A model generated the notes under the pieces. The model made no database searches and had not been told where the DNA came from. It saw only the letters and a program-made list of their open reading frames with translations. The translations under genes were made by a program, and so were the position numbers. This document shows positions 46,893 to 58,489 of a DNA stretch of 64,000 bases, piece by piece (within the stretch, counting starts at the first letter, position 1; each line of letters starts with the position of its first letter). The stretch spans positions 14,117,465-14,181,464 of the forward strand of contig CM060692.1 in the NCBI GenBank assembly GCA_030686995.1, written 5' to 3'. Source of the DNA: Artemisia argyi. Lineage: Eukaryota > Streptophyta > Magnoliopsida > Asterales > Asteraceae.

Positions 46893-48345
46893 TGATGAGG
46901 CGAAAAATGATCCGTTTTTAGGGGGTCATTTAAGCCCGAATCCGAATTTATTTGATCAAATATTGCCCTAAATCGTTCCTTTTGTGATTTTAGGTACTTG
47001 GAGAGTGAATTCTGGAAAAGAAGCCATTTTGGACGTTTTTGGAGCATAAAAGTGAAGAAAACGGCAAAGTCTCAATTTTCCATGGTGGGAACAGTAGGTG
47101 ATGGCGTCAAGAGTAATCCCCTGACGGCGTCAAACCTCAAGAATTAAAATCCGTAGTTCATGAAGGCGTCAAGAGTTGTCCTGACGGCGTCAAAACCCCA
47201 AGAATAAAAATCCGTAGTTGGTGACGGCGTCACACACAGGGCGTCAAGAGTAATTTGTGTGACGGCCTAGGCCTTGACGGCGTCAGAAGTAGATCAAGGC
47301 CGTCCGAGGAAGTATTTGGCGGCGAGGTGACGGCGTCACATTGTTTGTCTTGACGCCGTCACCCCTATTTTCCTATATATAGTTTTCTAGTTTTTCAAAT
47401 TAAAAGAGAGAAGTTTTGGAGAAACCCTAAAGACGATTTTGGTGCAACTTTTACAGGTTTTTCAAGGGTTCCAAACCCTTGATACCTTGCATTGTAATTG
47501 AGATAAGTGTTCTTCTAATTCAATCAATATGTCTATGTGTTGGTTGTCTATATCTTGTTCTTATCTTAATTCCATTATGCTAGGCTAGATCTCTTTTGTG
47601 TTTGCTTAGATCTAATGAAACCTAGATATTGATTATGTGTTGATTACTTGTTTATTCTTGTTCTTGGATGAATGATTTATATGTTAGGCTTAAGAAAACT
47701 GGCAGATCTCCAAATGGTAACATGCTTGAACGTCTTAAGAAACATGAACCGAGGGGTACTAGGTCTTTATTGGTTGTATTTAATGCATGAGCCACTGTTT
47801 ACAATCCCTATAGTTGTGCTGGGCATGGTGTAGGAGGAGATAAGAGCTCATAGAATTGGGGAGTTATGTATGCCACCCCATGAATGGTATTAAGGAATAC
47901 GATCCGTCATCCATGAAATTATAACAAGTAATTAACGTGTAAAAGATATCTAGGGAGTAGTGAAATCTAAGTAAACACATTTTCTCCAATTACTGCTCAC
48001 AACTTTAGTTTAATTAGTTTATTTTCATTTTTATTATTTTATTTTGATTACATCTTAGTTTTGGGTTAGTTGAATAGCAACTAATTCCGCCCACTCTTCC
48101 AAAACCCGAGATTTTAATTGCTTTCTAAAAAATATAAAAACACAAAAATAATCATCCCTCACCTTTAGAACTAGTATTTAGGCTTTCTAATCCTAGCGAC
48201 ACTATTCCTAAGCTGAACGATCAATCCCCCGGTACTTGTCACTATACTATACTAAACTACAACGATCAGGTACACTGCCTGGTGGGGGTTGTAAGCTTCT
48301 CGAGATCCCTCGAGAGGTAAAGCCTGTTGCGATTCCCACGCATCA
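46893..48345 (+). repeat. E2 3' LTR
   Basis: 1,453 bp, partner of 20,744-22,196, about 16 differences by eye. The first dyad of its array is TGATGGCGTCA, a C-to-T change relative to the 5' LTR. TATA at 47,373-47,382. Confidence 0.92.
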
Positions 48346-48350
48346 GTTTT

Positions 48351-48834
48351 CTCCACACAAGTTCCTCTCTTTTTAAATGAAAAATAGAAAACTATATATA
48401 GATTCTGATAGGTGATGGCGTCAAGAACAAAATTCTGACGCCGTCATCTCGCCGCCAAATAGTTTCTCGAACTGCCTAGATCTGGGTCTGACGCCGTCAT
48501 GTGTACTCCTTATGCAGGCCGTCACCAAAAATAGTCTTGACGCCCTTGTTGTGACGCCTTCAGGTTTTCACTGGGCCGTCATGGATTTTACTCTTGACGC
48601 CGTCATGATTTTCTTCTTGACGCCGTCAGGTACTGTTCTCAGCATGGAAAATTAAGTCTTTGCCGTTTTCTTCACTTTTATGCTCCAAAAACGTCCGAAT
48701 TGCTTCTTTTTCCAGAATTCACTCGCAAAGTACCTAAAATCACAAAAGGAACGATTTAGGGCAATATTTGATCAAATAAATTCAATTCCGGGCTTAAATG
48801 ACCCTCTAAAAGTGGTTCATTTTTCGCCTCATCA
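48351..48834 (-). repeat. E1 3' LTR, inner segment
   Basis: Resumes the E1 LTR exactly after the duplicated GTTTT (48,346-48,350) and ends CGCCTCATCA at 48,834. Relative to 53,456-53,918 it retains about 21 bp around 48,607-48,628 that are missing in the 5' LTR. Confidence 0.9.
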
Positions 48835-49433
48835 TATACCCTTACACTTGAGATTTGCTTGTCCTCAAGCAAATGCGCTTTTATTCTAGTCAAAATACAA
48901 GTTAGGGGTCATTTAACACTAATATAAAAGTAATTACAACAAATAATCGTTCCACTAAAGACCAAAGACAAGCACGGAGGTCATATACTAGCACCTCACA
49001 AATAGTGTTTAGATACTCACATCTCTCGGGTGTAATAAAGTAATATCACAATATGGAAATGGAAAACATCTCTCACTACCTGTCATAGCAAAATAGATTA
49101 CCATAAGCTTGGGAAAGGATCAAACCTCCACCACATGGCATAAGCACCTAGGATAAACTATCAAAGAGGTCTTTAAAAAGGGTTGTAACATTTGGTGTAG
49201 GGATATGGAATACACGGTTTTGTTGGATATAGGCAGTCTTTACTGGTGGCGAGTTAACAATCTTAGTTAATTACATGTACAATATGACGTTGCTAAGCCA
49301 AGACTAGACTCGACTTAAGCTAATAAATGAAAAATAATAAATACATAAAATGAACATAGAATGAAAATGGATGGTAGTCCGTATGTTTTTTTTTTCTTTT
49401 TTCTTTCTTTTTTTTCTTTTTCTTGATTTTTTC

Positions 49434-49475
<42 letters not shown>

Positions 49476-51334
49476 CATACACTCTTACCCTACCATCCAA
49501 AATAATACATCATAGGGAATGAATATTCCCCTTACACTTGAATTTTTACATACTTTACAAAAAAAAAAAACTAATCTAATGACTCGAAATATGAAAATCA
49601 AAACACTTGGAGTACTTTTAAGATTAACGTACATATGAGGGTAATAATGTGATGTTCTTCCCCATTACTCCATAAAATAAGTACTTTACCCATGAGTCCC
49701 AATCGTCTCAAAACAATATGTACAAGGATATGACTCGACTTAGCAACCATGTAATCAATTAGATAATTAACTTAGGGTTTAACAAATAACAATAATGCAC
49801 TAAAGATGAGTGCATACACGGAAGGCTAAGGCGATTTGGGTGTACATTTAAGTGGGGTGTAACAAATTCTTCCTTTAAGTAAGATGCTTAAAGTTAGAAA
49901 CGAAAAGATAGGCTCGGAGGGGTGTACTAGGGGTTTCGTGTACTAAAAATGAGTACAACGCTAAGGTGTGGGAAAAATTAATTGACTTAACTAGCCAAGT
50001 AATATGACTTAAATGGTCAAGTAATTATGATACGGGTTTAACACAAGGGTGATCCTAATGCCTCTTATCATGTAGTAAATCCTACTACACGAATGTAGTC
50101 TCACTAGCGGTCTCGGGATGCATCACTAACGCAAGTTCTAGAATCTAAATGCTACCGGTACACTAATAAGCACTAATACTAAATGCTTTTCCTATCAAAT
50201 CTAAAGGCGAACCTCACATATTTGGGTGGAAAATTTTTCTGAATAGTACCGTGTTGTGCTAGTCATACGACTCCTATCCATGAGACGCTTGCTATGGCTA
50301 AAGTTTTACTCCTAAATGTTGTAAAAAAATTTAAATTTGGCGCTAAAATTACACTAACAAGTATTTCTCATAGTTTTATTACACATCTACTATCAAACAA
50401 ACAAACTCAAGCGAAAGTGTATTTGTAAGGTATCATCATTTTACCCTCCCCTTACACTTAGGATGAACATTGTCCCCAATGTTCAAGTAAAGAATGTAAA
50501 AGTGAAATAAGTAAAACGAATGAAATCAAATACTCCCCTGATTCGCTCGGTATGGATAATAAGGTGGCCAGGTTAGATCTTCCTCCAAGAAAATGAACAA
50601 TCAAAGCTTCCCTTCCAGAATAATAATCATCTTCTTGTCATACATAACCTGTAAAACCTGAGAAAACAGACAAGGCAACCTCGCATAAAATCGGCGGCAA
50701 TCTACATATGCTAATAAATCCTAGAAAACGAAATAAGATATAATGCTTATGGAATGATGTTTGCAGATTTCCTGGAGATTATAAAACTGATAATTCAACA
50801 AAAACTTTAAGACTCCGTTAGAAAAACAAAACTGGTAAAATTTCCAGATTTTTACACGTGACGCCGTCAGGAATTAATTCCTGACGCCGTCAAAATTGAC
50901 CTGCAGAAATTCTTATGTTAAGTTTCTGGGAAATTTCTGGAAAAACTTCGTCCTACTTCCTGAAAAATCCTGCAAAACATCATTATGACTCGATACAAAC
51001 ATTTGACTCTAACATATACGAATATACATGTTCACTTAATATTGTGGAAAATCATGATCGGTTTTATTTCTTAAAAATATATTTGGGATTTCCCTTTACA
51101 CTTATCTTTTGCAAAAATACCTTTGGATGAAGTTAAGACTAAGCCAAACAACAAGGTAAAGTATTTTCACCATCTTATTTTTGAAACATGATCTACCGAC
51201 AATAAAAATAAAGCATGCATACGAAAGTAAATAACAAACAAACAAAATAAAAATCACACAAAGTATGGGTTGCCTCCCAATAAGCGCTTTTCTTTATTTA
51301 TGAGTCTTGTAGCTAGACTCAAGGTCATGGGTTA
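48835..51334 (-). other. E1 3' noncoding region
   Basis: No ORF. Collinear with E3 27,009-29,467. Contains a long T-rich tract (49,388-49,475), two dyads (about 50,860-50,891) and four purine motifs on the minus strand (about 48,838, 49,529, 50,449 and 51,092). Confidence 0.8.
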
Positions 51335-52336
51335 CTACGTGACTTCATTGTTGGTTTCACTTTCTGATTGTAAATGTTCTTTGTAGAAACCAATCATCTT
51401 TTTCTCAATCGCTCCTATAATCCTATGGGCAAATTCCTTATCGACTTTATACTTTGGTCCTAGAGTCAAGCAATCTTTGTAGAAAAGACTCTTCTTTTCC
51501 CATACATAATCCATGCCCTTTTTCTTATCTTCTTCATTGATGTCCTCAAAAGCACCAATGTTATCCAAGTCAAATCGGGGCACAAAACCAAATTCTTTCA
51601 TTCTATTAGGCATCCTATAAGTGATCCTATCGGTGTTACTCGCAAATCGGATTGTCCCTTCTATCTCATCATAGTCTAACTTGGACTCTTCAACAAACGG
51701 TTTACCAAACACACCATTGGATAATCGACAATCAATAACATTAGCAAGATCTTCAACGATCATAAAGTCAGTGATATAAATGAAATTCCCAACAAAGACA
51801 TGTAAACCTTTAATTCTCCCGACAAAGTTACAAACTCCACCGGGGTATTTGGGATCTCTTCTAGGTCCAAGTCTTGTTTTCACTATATCATTATAAACAC
51901 TCGAGGACATAATGTTGATTGGGGATTTAAAATCAATGTAAGTGTGGTCAATATGTTTATACCCAATCACACATGGTATCTTAGTGTTCTTCGGATCGCC
52001 TCTCTTTATCTTGGGTTCGATTCTAGTGAAAGGAGGTCGAGGATTATCAATAAGGTTATTATAGTATGCGATTTCCTCCTTAGTGGGGTACAGATTGAAA
52101 TAGTCATTTAGCTTCGGATCTATTTCCCCTTCCTCAAGTTCCTCAACAACATTCTCAAAATCATTAGGTCATAGGTCCTTATTTGAATACAAGGCGGTCG
52201 CTAGGTCACTAAATGCATGGTCGAGCTCAACTTTAATCAACCTATTAAGCTCCCTAAGTTCCCTAATCTCACTCTCAATTTGTTCACGTAACAAAGCCAC
52301 TTCTCTAGGGGAAAGGGGTGGATTCGCGTCTTCCAT
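51335..52336 (-). pseudogene. E1 retropepsin-like protein with coiled-coil N-terminus, one in-frame stop
   Basis: Likely start ATG 52,336 (MEDANPPLSPREVALLREQI), followed by a heptad-like, charged helix. An in-frame TGA (52,169-52,171) follows SNKDL; the same frame then runs open to 51,335. After PKNTKIPCVIGYKHID comes the retropepsin-like core YIDFKSPINIMSSSVYNDIV, GLHVFVGNFIYITDFMIVED and VFGKPFVE. The tail has YRMPNRMKEFGF, LFYKDCLTLGPKYKVDKEFA and a final helix. The active-site motif is DFKSP: the Asp is kept but Gly is replaced by Lys, as in E3. Unlike E3, no Gag remnant precedes it. It is the only ORF of E1. Confidence 0.8.
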
Positions 52337-52493
52337 AATGGTCAACGGAATAGTCAATGAATTCAATTTACTAACAAAGGCACGAAGAAAAAGATAGACT
52401 AAAGAGAACCTAAAAATAAAAATAAAATCTTACTAGAAAGGAATCTAGCAAGTAGACCTAATAAAAAGAGATTCTAACCTAGACAATAACTAT

Positions 52494-52512
52494 TCCCCAG
52501 GCTGCGGCGCCA
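52494..52512 (-). other. E1 primer binding site
   Basis: Minus-strand TGGCGCCGCAGCCTGGGGA beside the 5' LTR at 52,519. Identical to the E3 site. Confidence 0.8.
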
Positions 52513-52518
52513 AAAACT

Positions 52519-53918
52519 TGATATACGTAGGGATTGCACCAGGCTTTACCTCTCGAGGGATCTCGAGAAGCTTACAACCCTCACCAGGCAGTGTACCTGA
52601 TTGATGTAGTATAGTATAATGACAAGTACCGGGGGATTGATCGTTCAGCTAGGAATAGTGTCGCTAGGATTAGAAAACCTAAAGACTAAGTCTAGAGATG
52701 AGGGATGATTCTTTTTGTATTTTTATATTTTTATGAAAGCAAGTAAAAATCTCGGGTTTGAAGGAGTTTGGCGGAATTAGTTGCTAGTCAACTAACCCAA
52801 TACTAAAGATGCAATCAAAATAAAATACTGAAAATGAAAATAAACTAAATTAAACTAGAGTTGTGAGCAATATATGGGAGAATTGTGTTTACTTAGATTT
52901 CACTACTCCCTAGATATCTTTTACAGGTTAATTACTTGTTATAGTTGCGTGGATGACGGATTGTATTCCTTAATACCATTCATGGGGTGGCGTACTTACT
53001 TCCCCAATCCTATGAGCGCCTACTTCACTCCTATGTCGAGCCGGCTAAGAAGCTCCTAACATGGGATCACTAGAATTTGCTCATGCATTAAATACAACCA
53101 ATAAAACCTAGTACACATCGGTTCATGTTTCCTAAGACGTTCAAGCATGTTACACAATGGAGATCTACCAGTTTTCTTAAGCCTAACATTGAAATCATTC
53201 ATCCATTACAACCATAAACAAGTAATCAACATATAATTAACATCTAGGTTTCATTACATCTAAGCAAACACAAGATAGATCTAGCCTAGCATGTTGAAAT
53301 CAAGACAAGCATAAGATATATTCAAACAACACATAGACATATTGAATGAATTAAGAGAAGACTTATCTCAATTGAACATGAAAGGATTCAAGGGGTGAAA
53401 ACCCTTGAAAATACTGTAAAATACGACCTAGGGTTTACAAAGTTCGGCCCTAGTTTTCTCCACACAAGTTCCTCTCTTTTTAAATGAAAAATAGAAAACT
53501 ATATATAGATTTTGATAGGTGACGGCGTCAAGAACAAAATTCTGACGTCGTCATCTCGCCGCCAAATAGTTTCTCGGACTGCCTAGATCTGGGTCTGACA
53601 CCATCATGTGTACTCCTTATGCAGGCCGTCACCAAAAATATTCTGGACGCCCTTGTTGTGACGCCTTCAGGTTTTCACTGGGCCGTCATGGATTTTACTC
53701 TTGACGCCGTCAGGTACTGTTCTCAGCATGGAAAATTAAGTCTTTGCCGTTTTCTTCACTTTTATGCTCCAAAAACGTCCGAATTGCTTCATTTTCCAGA
53801 ATTCACTCCCAAAGTACCTAAAATCACAAAAGGAACAATTTAGGGCAATATTTGATCAAATAAATTCTATTCCGGGCTTAAATGACCCCCTAAAAGTGGT
53901 TCATTTTTCGCCTCATCA
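52519..53918 (-). repeat. E1 5' LTR
   Basis: 1,400 bp. Read on the minus strand it carries the dyad array (53,712-53,520, with CpG-loss variants such as TGACACCATCA), then a TATA box (about 53,510-53,501). About 25 differences from the 3' LTR pieces make E1 the oldest of the four. Confidence 0.9.
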
Positions 53919-53925
53919 ATAAAGT

Positions 53926-53954
53926 ATAGCTTAAAGACCCGTGGATTCACGGGG
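53926..53954 (-). mobile_element. Helitron-like 3' terminus (minus strand)
   Basis: Hairpin CCCCGTGAATCCACGGGT (53,954-53,937) followed by CTTTAAG and CTAT. The spacer is the same as at 18,636, but the terminal CTAG is CTAT. The body to the right shares family phrases (AAAGAAATA.AAAAATGAGAT, GATAATACGTGA) with the other copies. Lies directly beside the E1 target duplication. Confidence 0.5.
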
Positions 53955-54064
53955 TTTTTAAAGAAATATAAAAAATGAGATATAAGAAAACAACGAACGT
54001 AAACATTTCATTAATATAAGAAAGAAACAATGAGATAATACGTGAATTATTCGATAATCAATTG

Positions 54065-54560
54065 AGTTGAATATCCTACGCTTATATTCAAAATCACTGA
54101 ATCACTCGGACAACCCGTTTCATTACAGTTAAATATCTTACGCTTATATTCAAAATCATTTTAAGCACTCCGACAAGCTATTTAATTACAGTTAATATTT
54201 TATGCTTATATTCAAAAATCAGTTAATCACTCCTACAACCCGTTTCATTTTAGGTGTTTACCATCTCCTATAACCCGTTTCAGTTTAGGTGTTTACCATG
54301 TATTGATGGATGAAGATAAAAGAGACATGGCATACCTTCAAAATCACTTTCCATCAAGCTATTATAGTTGAATATTTTACGCTTATATTCAAAATCACTT
54401 AGTCACTCCTACAACCCGTTTCATTAAAGTTAAATATCTTACACTTATATTTAAAATCACTTAATCACTCATACAACCCGTTTCATTACAGTTAAATATA
54501 TCTTACGCTTATATTCAAAATCACTTAATCACTCCTACAACCTGTTTCATATTAGGTGTA
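54065..54560. repeat. Minisatellite, about six units of about 62 bp
   Basis: Units contain TTACGCTTATATTCAAAATC, then AATCACTCCTACAACCCGTT and TCATTACAGTTAAATA. One unit is interrupted by extra sequence with a GGTGTTTACCAT duplication. Noncoding. Confidence 0.85.
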
Positions 54561-56599
54561 ATACACATTTTCATATTTCTTTAAAAAGTAATATAGAAGA
54601 AGAAAAAAAAAAAGAAAAAGAATAACAACTCGTAAACTAAAGATCACTTATATATGAGAGAGTTTGTGGTTGTATATTGTAAGATATGTAATTGCCGTTC
54701 TCAAAAAACAAAATTAGAAAACAAAATTAAAATGTGTATTACAAATAGCTCCACTAATCCCAAAGAGTACAATGGTGCTATATACGGAAAGCTTGAGAAT
54801 ACGTACTGCAAAAAAAATTAGAAGAAAAATGAGATATATTTAATAAGAAACTTTAATGTTCAACCCCATAGCATGTCAAAAAATATTTACATTGCATCCT
54901 CAAGCTCCTGAAAATTTAACCGTTGTTAGGTTAAACTTGCCCTTAGTGAAAGGATCCATTCCTCAAGAGATGTACTCTTCCATCCTCAAGCTCCTGAAAA
55001 TTTTAGTGGAATAAAATAGTAAACTGATAGTCTTGAAAAACAACGGTATGCAATCAACGATAAACACTGAAGTAGTCCATGTTCATTCCAACTGGTAGTC
55101 TTGTGGTCTTTCAAAATCTTAATTGTTAGGTGATGGTTCTACTTCAAGCTTGTATTAACTAAGATTGAGACCAAACTATTTATCAATATAGGTTTAACCC
55201 CAGCACATGCCAAGCATAATAAAGTTCAAAGTTACAACCATAACAAATGGCTTTTTTTTTTTTTTACCCATGATATGCCTTGTTGTGTGAGCGTTTTTAG
55301 AGCCTCTTGTGATGCAACAATGGTTGATATTAACAATGATATTTCAATATTTGCAAAAGAATGTCAGTTAAGTTAAACATGGTAAGCGCATATGCTAAAT
55401 AAAGAGTAGACAATGATAAAGACACGTGTTATGCACACACATAAGGTAATATTGTGTGTTCCATAATCACGTGTTCAAAAATCAAGACAAAAATCAATAA
55501 TCAAGATTTAATGACACAAAATCATATGACAAAAATCAAGACTTAACATTTATCTCATTCATCAAACCCAATCATCATTCCAAATGAGCGCTTACAAAAT
55601 AAAATACAAATATATTAGATGAATGATTAAAGCTTCAAATGAATACGAAATTCAAAACCAAACTAAATACATTAAAAAGTAGATGAGTGATTGTATAAAT
55701 CATGGACATTTTGTATAAACTTAATCACAGCAGCGTCGATCTTTTTAGTTGTTACTTCATGGAATCCTGTAAAAACAAAATATCAATATAAATTAACTGT
55801 TTGAAATAAAAATCCATGATAGTAGTATAAAAAAATGTGTAGAATTACAAAGACGGAAGATAAAAACAATTTGACAATGGTAGTATAATGAACCAACATG
55901 GGCTGTGATGGAGGACACTAAAGCTCTCTACATCATCCACAACATGTCTGGACTCCCTAATAAAGATTTTGTGGAACCATCACGAATTTGTATGATTAAA
56001 ACTATTCTTCTATGTATTTACATGTGTTACATACTTTCTTTTCACACAATTCACATAAATATTAGGCATGTGATGCTAAAAATGTGTTCTCAAAATGCTA
56101 TACCGCACGAAATAACAAAAGACTTGTATTTAACAAACCAAAGATGACATGTTGCGGTTTTCAGGAGCTCACCAAATGGTGTTTGGAACCCATAATAGAT
56201 CTCGAAACTTGTTTCGACCCATAGAAGATGATGAATACGTAGTATTAACTATAAGTCCACATAGAAGATGATGAATAATGAGAAATCAAATTTAATGATT
56301 TTATCCAAGATGAAATTTGTTAACTTTTTGAACTGTTAACAAATTGCAAGTTGCAACATCGATAGGCAAAACTAAAACAACATACAATACTTCAAAAATA
56401 TAATACTGAAAACAACATTAGTTGGCTACTTGGCTACATATAATAAAGTTATGCAACTCATCCATATTATTAAACCATGCAAAACCGTAATAACAATAGA
56501 CCATGCAACATCAGGAAACACCAAAAATTGGATGGGAAATGGTTAAAGTTTTACCATTTAATTTAACTTGGGCCTTTAAATAAAGATTTAAAAAAAAAA
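54561..56599. other. Unassigned region
   Basis: AT-rich. A 22-base phrase CATCCTCAAGCTCCTGAAAATT is repeated near 54,896 and 54,981. No gene recognised; short open frames have no known domain. Confidence 0.35.
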
Positions 56600-56799
56600 A
56601 AAAAAAAAACCCAACTCGGGTTAGTCGGGTTGACCCGAACCCGAATAGGCAAAGCATTTAGAATCCGATACCCGACCCTTGTTTTGCTTTCGGGTTAGTC
56701 AGGTTGACCCGATTGACCCGAGTTAGATTTTGAACCCGAGTAACCCGACCCGATCATCCTTATTCGGGTTCGGGTCGGGTCGGGATTTATGACACCCCT
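56600..56799. mobile_element. hAT-like MITE remnant rich in CGGGT / ACCCG
   Basis: Dense GGGTTGACCCGA and GGGTCGGGTCGGG motifs, ending GACACCCCTA, a hAT-type terminus like that of the element at 4022-4643. A left terminus was not found; a poly-A run precedes it. Confidence 0.5.
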
Positions 56800-56932
56800 A
56801 AGAGCATCACTTTCTTTGCCCTACCATATGGTTAGATTTCTCCTTAGCTAACTACACTTTAGTACCAACAAAAGTTGGAAATTAGCATGTGTGACAGTCA
56901 CATAGGAAAGTGGCAATCTTTGATTCACTAAC

Positions 56933-57324
56933 CTGCACTTGATCAACTCAGTTGGGGTGGCCAAAATGGAGACCGCGACTCCAGTACCGGCTCCAGCAAT
57001 GACCTGCTGATTCACAGTGATGGGTGCACCAGGTTCAGACCTCAAAAGTGCTTCCATTTATCCTCTAACTGTGAACAGGACAGCATTTAAGGCTGCTACA
57101 GTGGCAAGTGGGGTTCCCATGCCTTTGTATAGACCTCGTGGACCTTCTGCTGTGAGTGTTTGTTTAACAGCATCTATCGCACCAGAATATCTAGGAAGTT
57201 GACCAGGTGGTGGGACTGGTTGACTTTGGAGTTTGACCTTGATAGTGTCGAAAGGGTGTCCAACTATCAATTGTGCTGCCCCTCCTATTGTTCCGGCGGC
57301 TAAGTCCTTTGCTACTTCCGCCAT
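56933..57324 (-). pseudogene. BOU: Mitochondrial carrier BOU-like, first exon with premature stop
   Basis: From ATG 57,324 the exon encodes MAEVAKDLAAGTIGGAAQLI, the carrier signature HPFDTIKVKLQSQ, then PRYSGAIDAVKQTL and GLYKGMGTPLATVAALNAVL. This is the N-terminal third of plant carnitine/acylcarnitine-type carrier BOU, an inner mitochondrial membrane transporter linked to photorespiration. At 57,058-57,060 a TAA replaces the expected Gln codon CAA before MEALLRSEPGAP. The frame then continues (VIAGAGTGVAVSILATPTEL, IKCR) to a splice donor GCAG|GTTAGTG at 56,933. Later exons are missing, so this is a broken fragment. Confidence 0.88.
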
Positions 57325-58315
57325 CTGTAAATATTCATTAAATATACTGACTATTAGGATTTAATTTGATTTCCGAAATCCGTCTTTCTTGATACATATG
57401 TACACCCTCCACGCCCTTTACATTTTCACACAACGCATTTTACTTCATAGTTCATACACAACAAACATATGGATTTTGACATTTATACCCTTGCACCATT
57501 TTTATCTATTTTCAGTGAACCTATATGTGTGAGGTAATCTCAAAACCTACATATTTGTTGTATATAAGGTAAAGGTTGTTATATGAACATGATGGGGGGA
57601 AAATAGGTAGCTTTGTTTTGAACATTTCAGAAACAGAAATTCTAATTTTCATGGAACATCCTAAAATGGAAATTGTTGCAAATTTCATCATTCTTGAATT
57701 AGTAACAGAGATATATTCCGCTAGTGTAGAACAAACCATATGTTTCGAAAAAGTCATTTTCCAATATATTTCTGATTACGGGCCATCTTCCTATGCGTAA
57801 TGTATCATGATAAAATTGTCCTAAAAATCATATTAGAAGCCTGGTAAAAATCACCCATGGAGTCCTCGTTGGGGTGTACACATATAAATATAAAGACCAG
57901 TTTTTTCATAAAAAATTACTTATCTGCACAAAAACTAAACAAAAACTTTTAATGCTACACTTTGGTTGCTTATAACAAACAGAGAGGTATCCAAGTGTTT
58001 CACGAATTATGGAACACATCTTATAACACAATAGAAACTTTAACGAATTATGTCCATATTTGGCTTTTAGCGGTCAAATACTCAAACATATTCCTTTATA
58101 CGTAAAAATTGACAAAAAATTTTGTTGCCCCACCACATGGAAGAAAAGGACATCTACATTAAATGATCACAAGTTCATCAAACAACCAACAATTTAAACT
58201 TACAAAACCGAATACACTCAGGTTAATCTCGGAAATACAATGTTACAGATTGACTTTTCATAATCAAATTTGAACTTTTCTATAAGACATTAACACACAT
58301 AGTTAACAATAATAA
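57325..58315. other. Unassigned region between the two BOU fragments
   Basis: About 1 kb. Its right part may be 5' flank of the duplicated gene. No other gene seen. Confidence 0.35.
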
Positions 58316-58489
58316 CATAGGAAAGTGGCAATCTTTGATTCACTAACCTGCACTTGATCAACTCAGTTGGGGTGGCCAAAAAGGAGACCGCGACTCCAGC
58401 ACCGGCTCCAGCAATGACCTGCTGATTCACAGTGAGGGGTGCACCAGGTTCAGACCTCAAAAGTGCTTCCATTTGTCCTCTAACTGTGA
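58316..58489 (-). pseudogene. BOU: Second copy of part of the BOU exon
   Basis: 174 bp nearly identical to 56,901-57,074, including the splice donor and intron start. It encodes MEALLRSEPGAPLTVNQQVI and AGAGAGVAVSFLATPTELIK. Here the Gln codon CAA is intact, where the first copy has TAA. Outside this block the copies diverge abruptly, so it is a short segmental duplication or gene-conversion tract and not a whole gene. Confidence 0.85.

Larger units (their letters stand above)
20744..48345 (+). mobile_element. E2: Athila-type Ty3/gypsy retrotransposon with gag-pol
   Basis: Plus-strand element inserted in the E1 3' LTR, with target duplication GTTTT (20,739-20,743 and 48,346-48,350). Two 1,453-bp LTRs (20,744-22,196 and 46,893-48,345). 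PBS matches the tRNA-Asp type (TGGCGCCG...). Gag and Pol lie in one frame. Removing E3 (25,600-32,259) and E4 (35,772-45,839) leaves about 10.9 kb, a normal Athila length. No env-like ORF is seen after integrase. About 16 LTR differences by eye (roughly 1%) mean a recent insertion. Confidence 0.93.
19807..53918 (-). mobile_element. E1: outer non-autonomous Athila-derived LTR retrotransposon
   Basis: Bounded by TGAT...ATCA ends and a 5-bp target duplication ATAAA (19,802-19,806 and 53,919-53,923). Orientation is minus: the PBS lies at 52,494-52,512, beside the right-hand (5') LTR. Without the nested insertion it is about 6.5 kb: 5' LTR 52,519-53,918, internal region 48,835-52,518, and 3' LTR split into 48,351-48,834 and 19,807-20,743. 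It has a single ORF without reverse transcriptase or integrase, so it needs proteins from a relative such as E2, whose LTRs, PBS and 3' noncoding region it shares. Confidence 0.92.

Noticed and set aside
48680..48889. 69-codon frame crossing the E1 LTR boundary, with relatives at 20,674-20,898 and 46,811-47,047
   Set aside because: The same LTR-end sequence in several copies; spans an LTR/internal junction and is not a gene.
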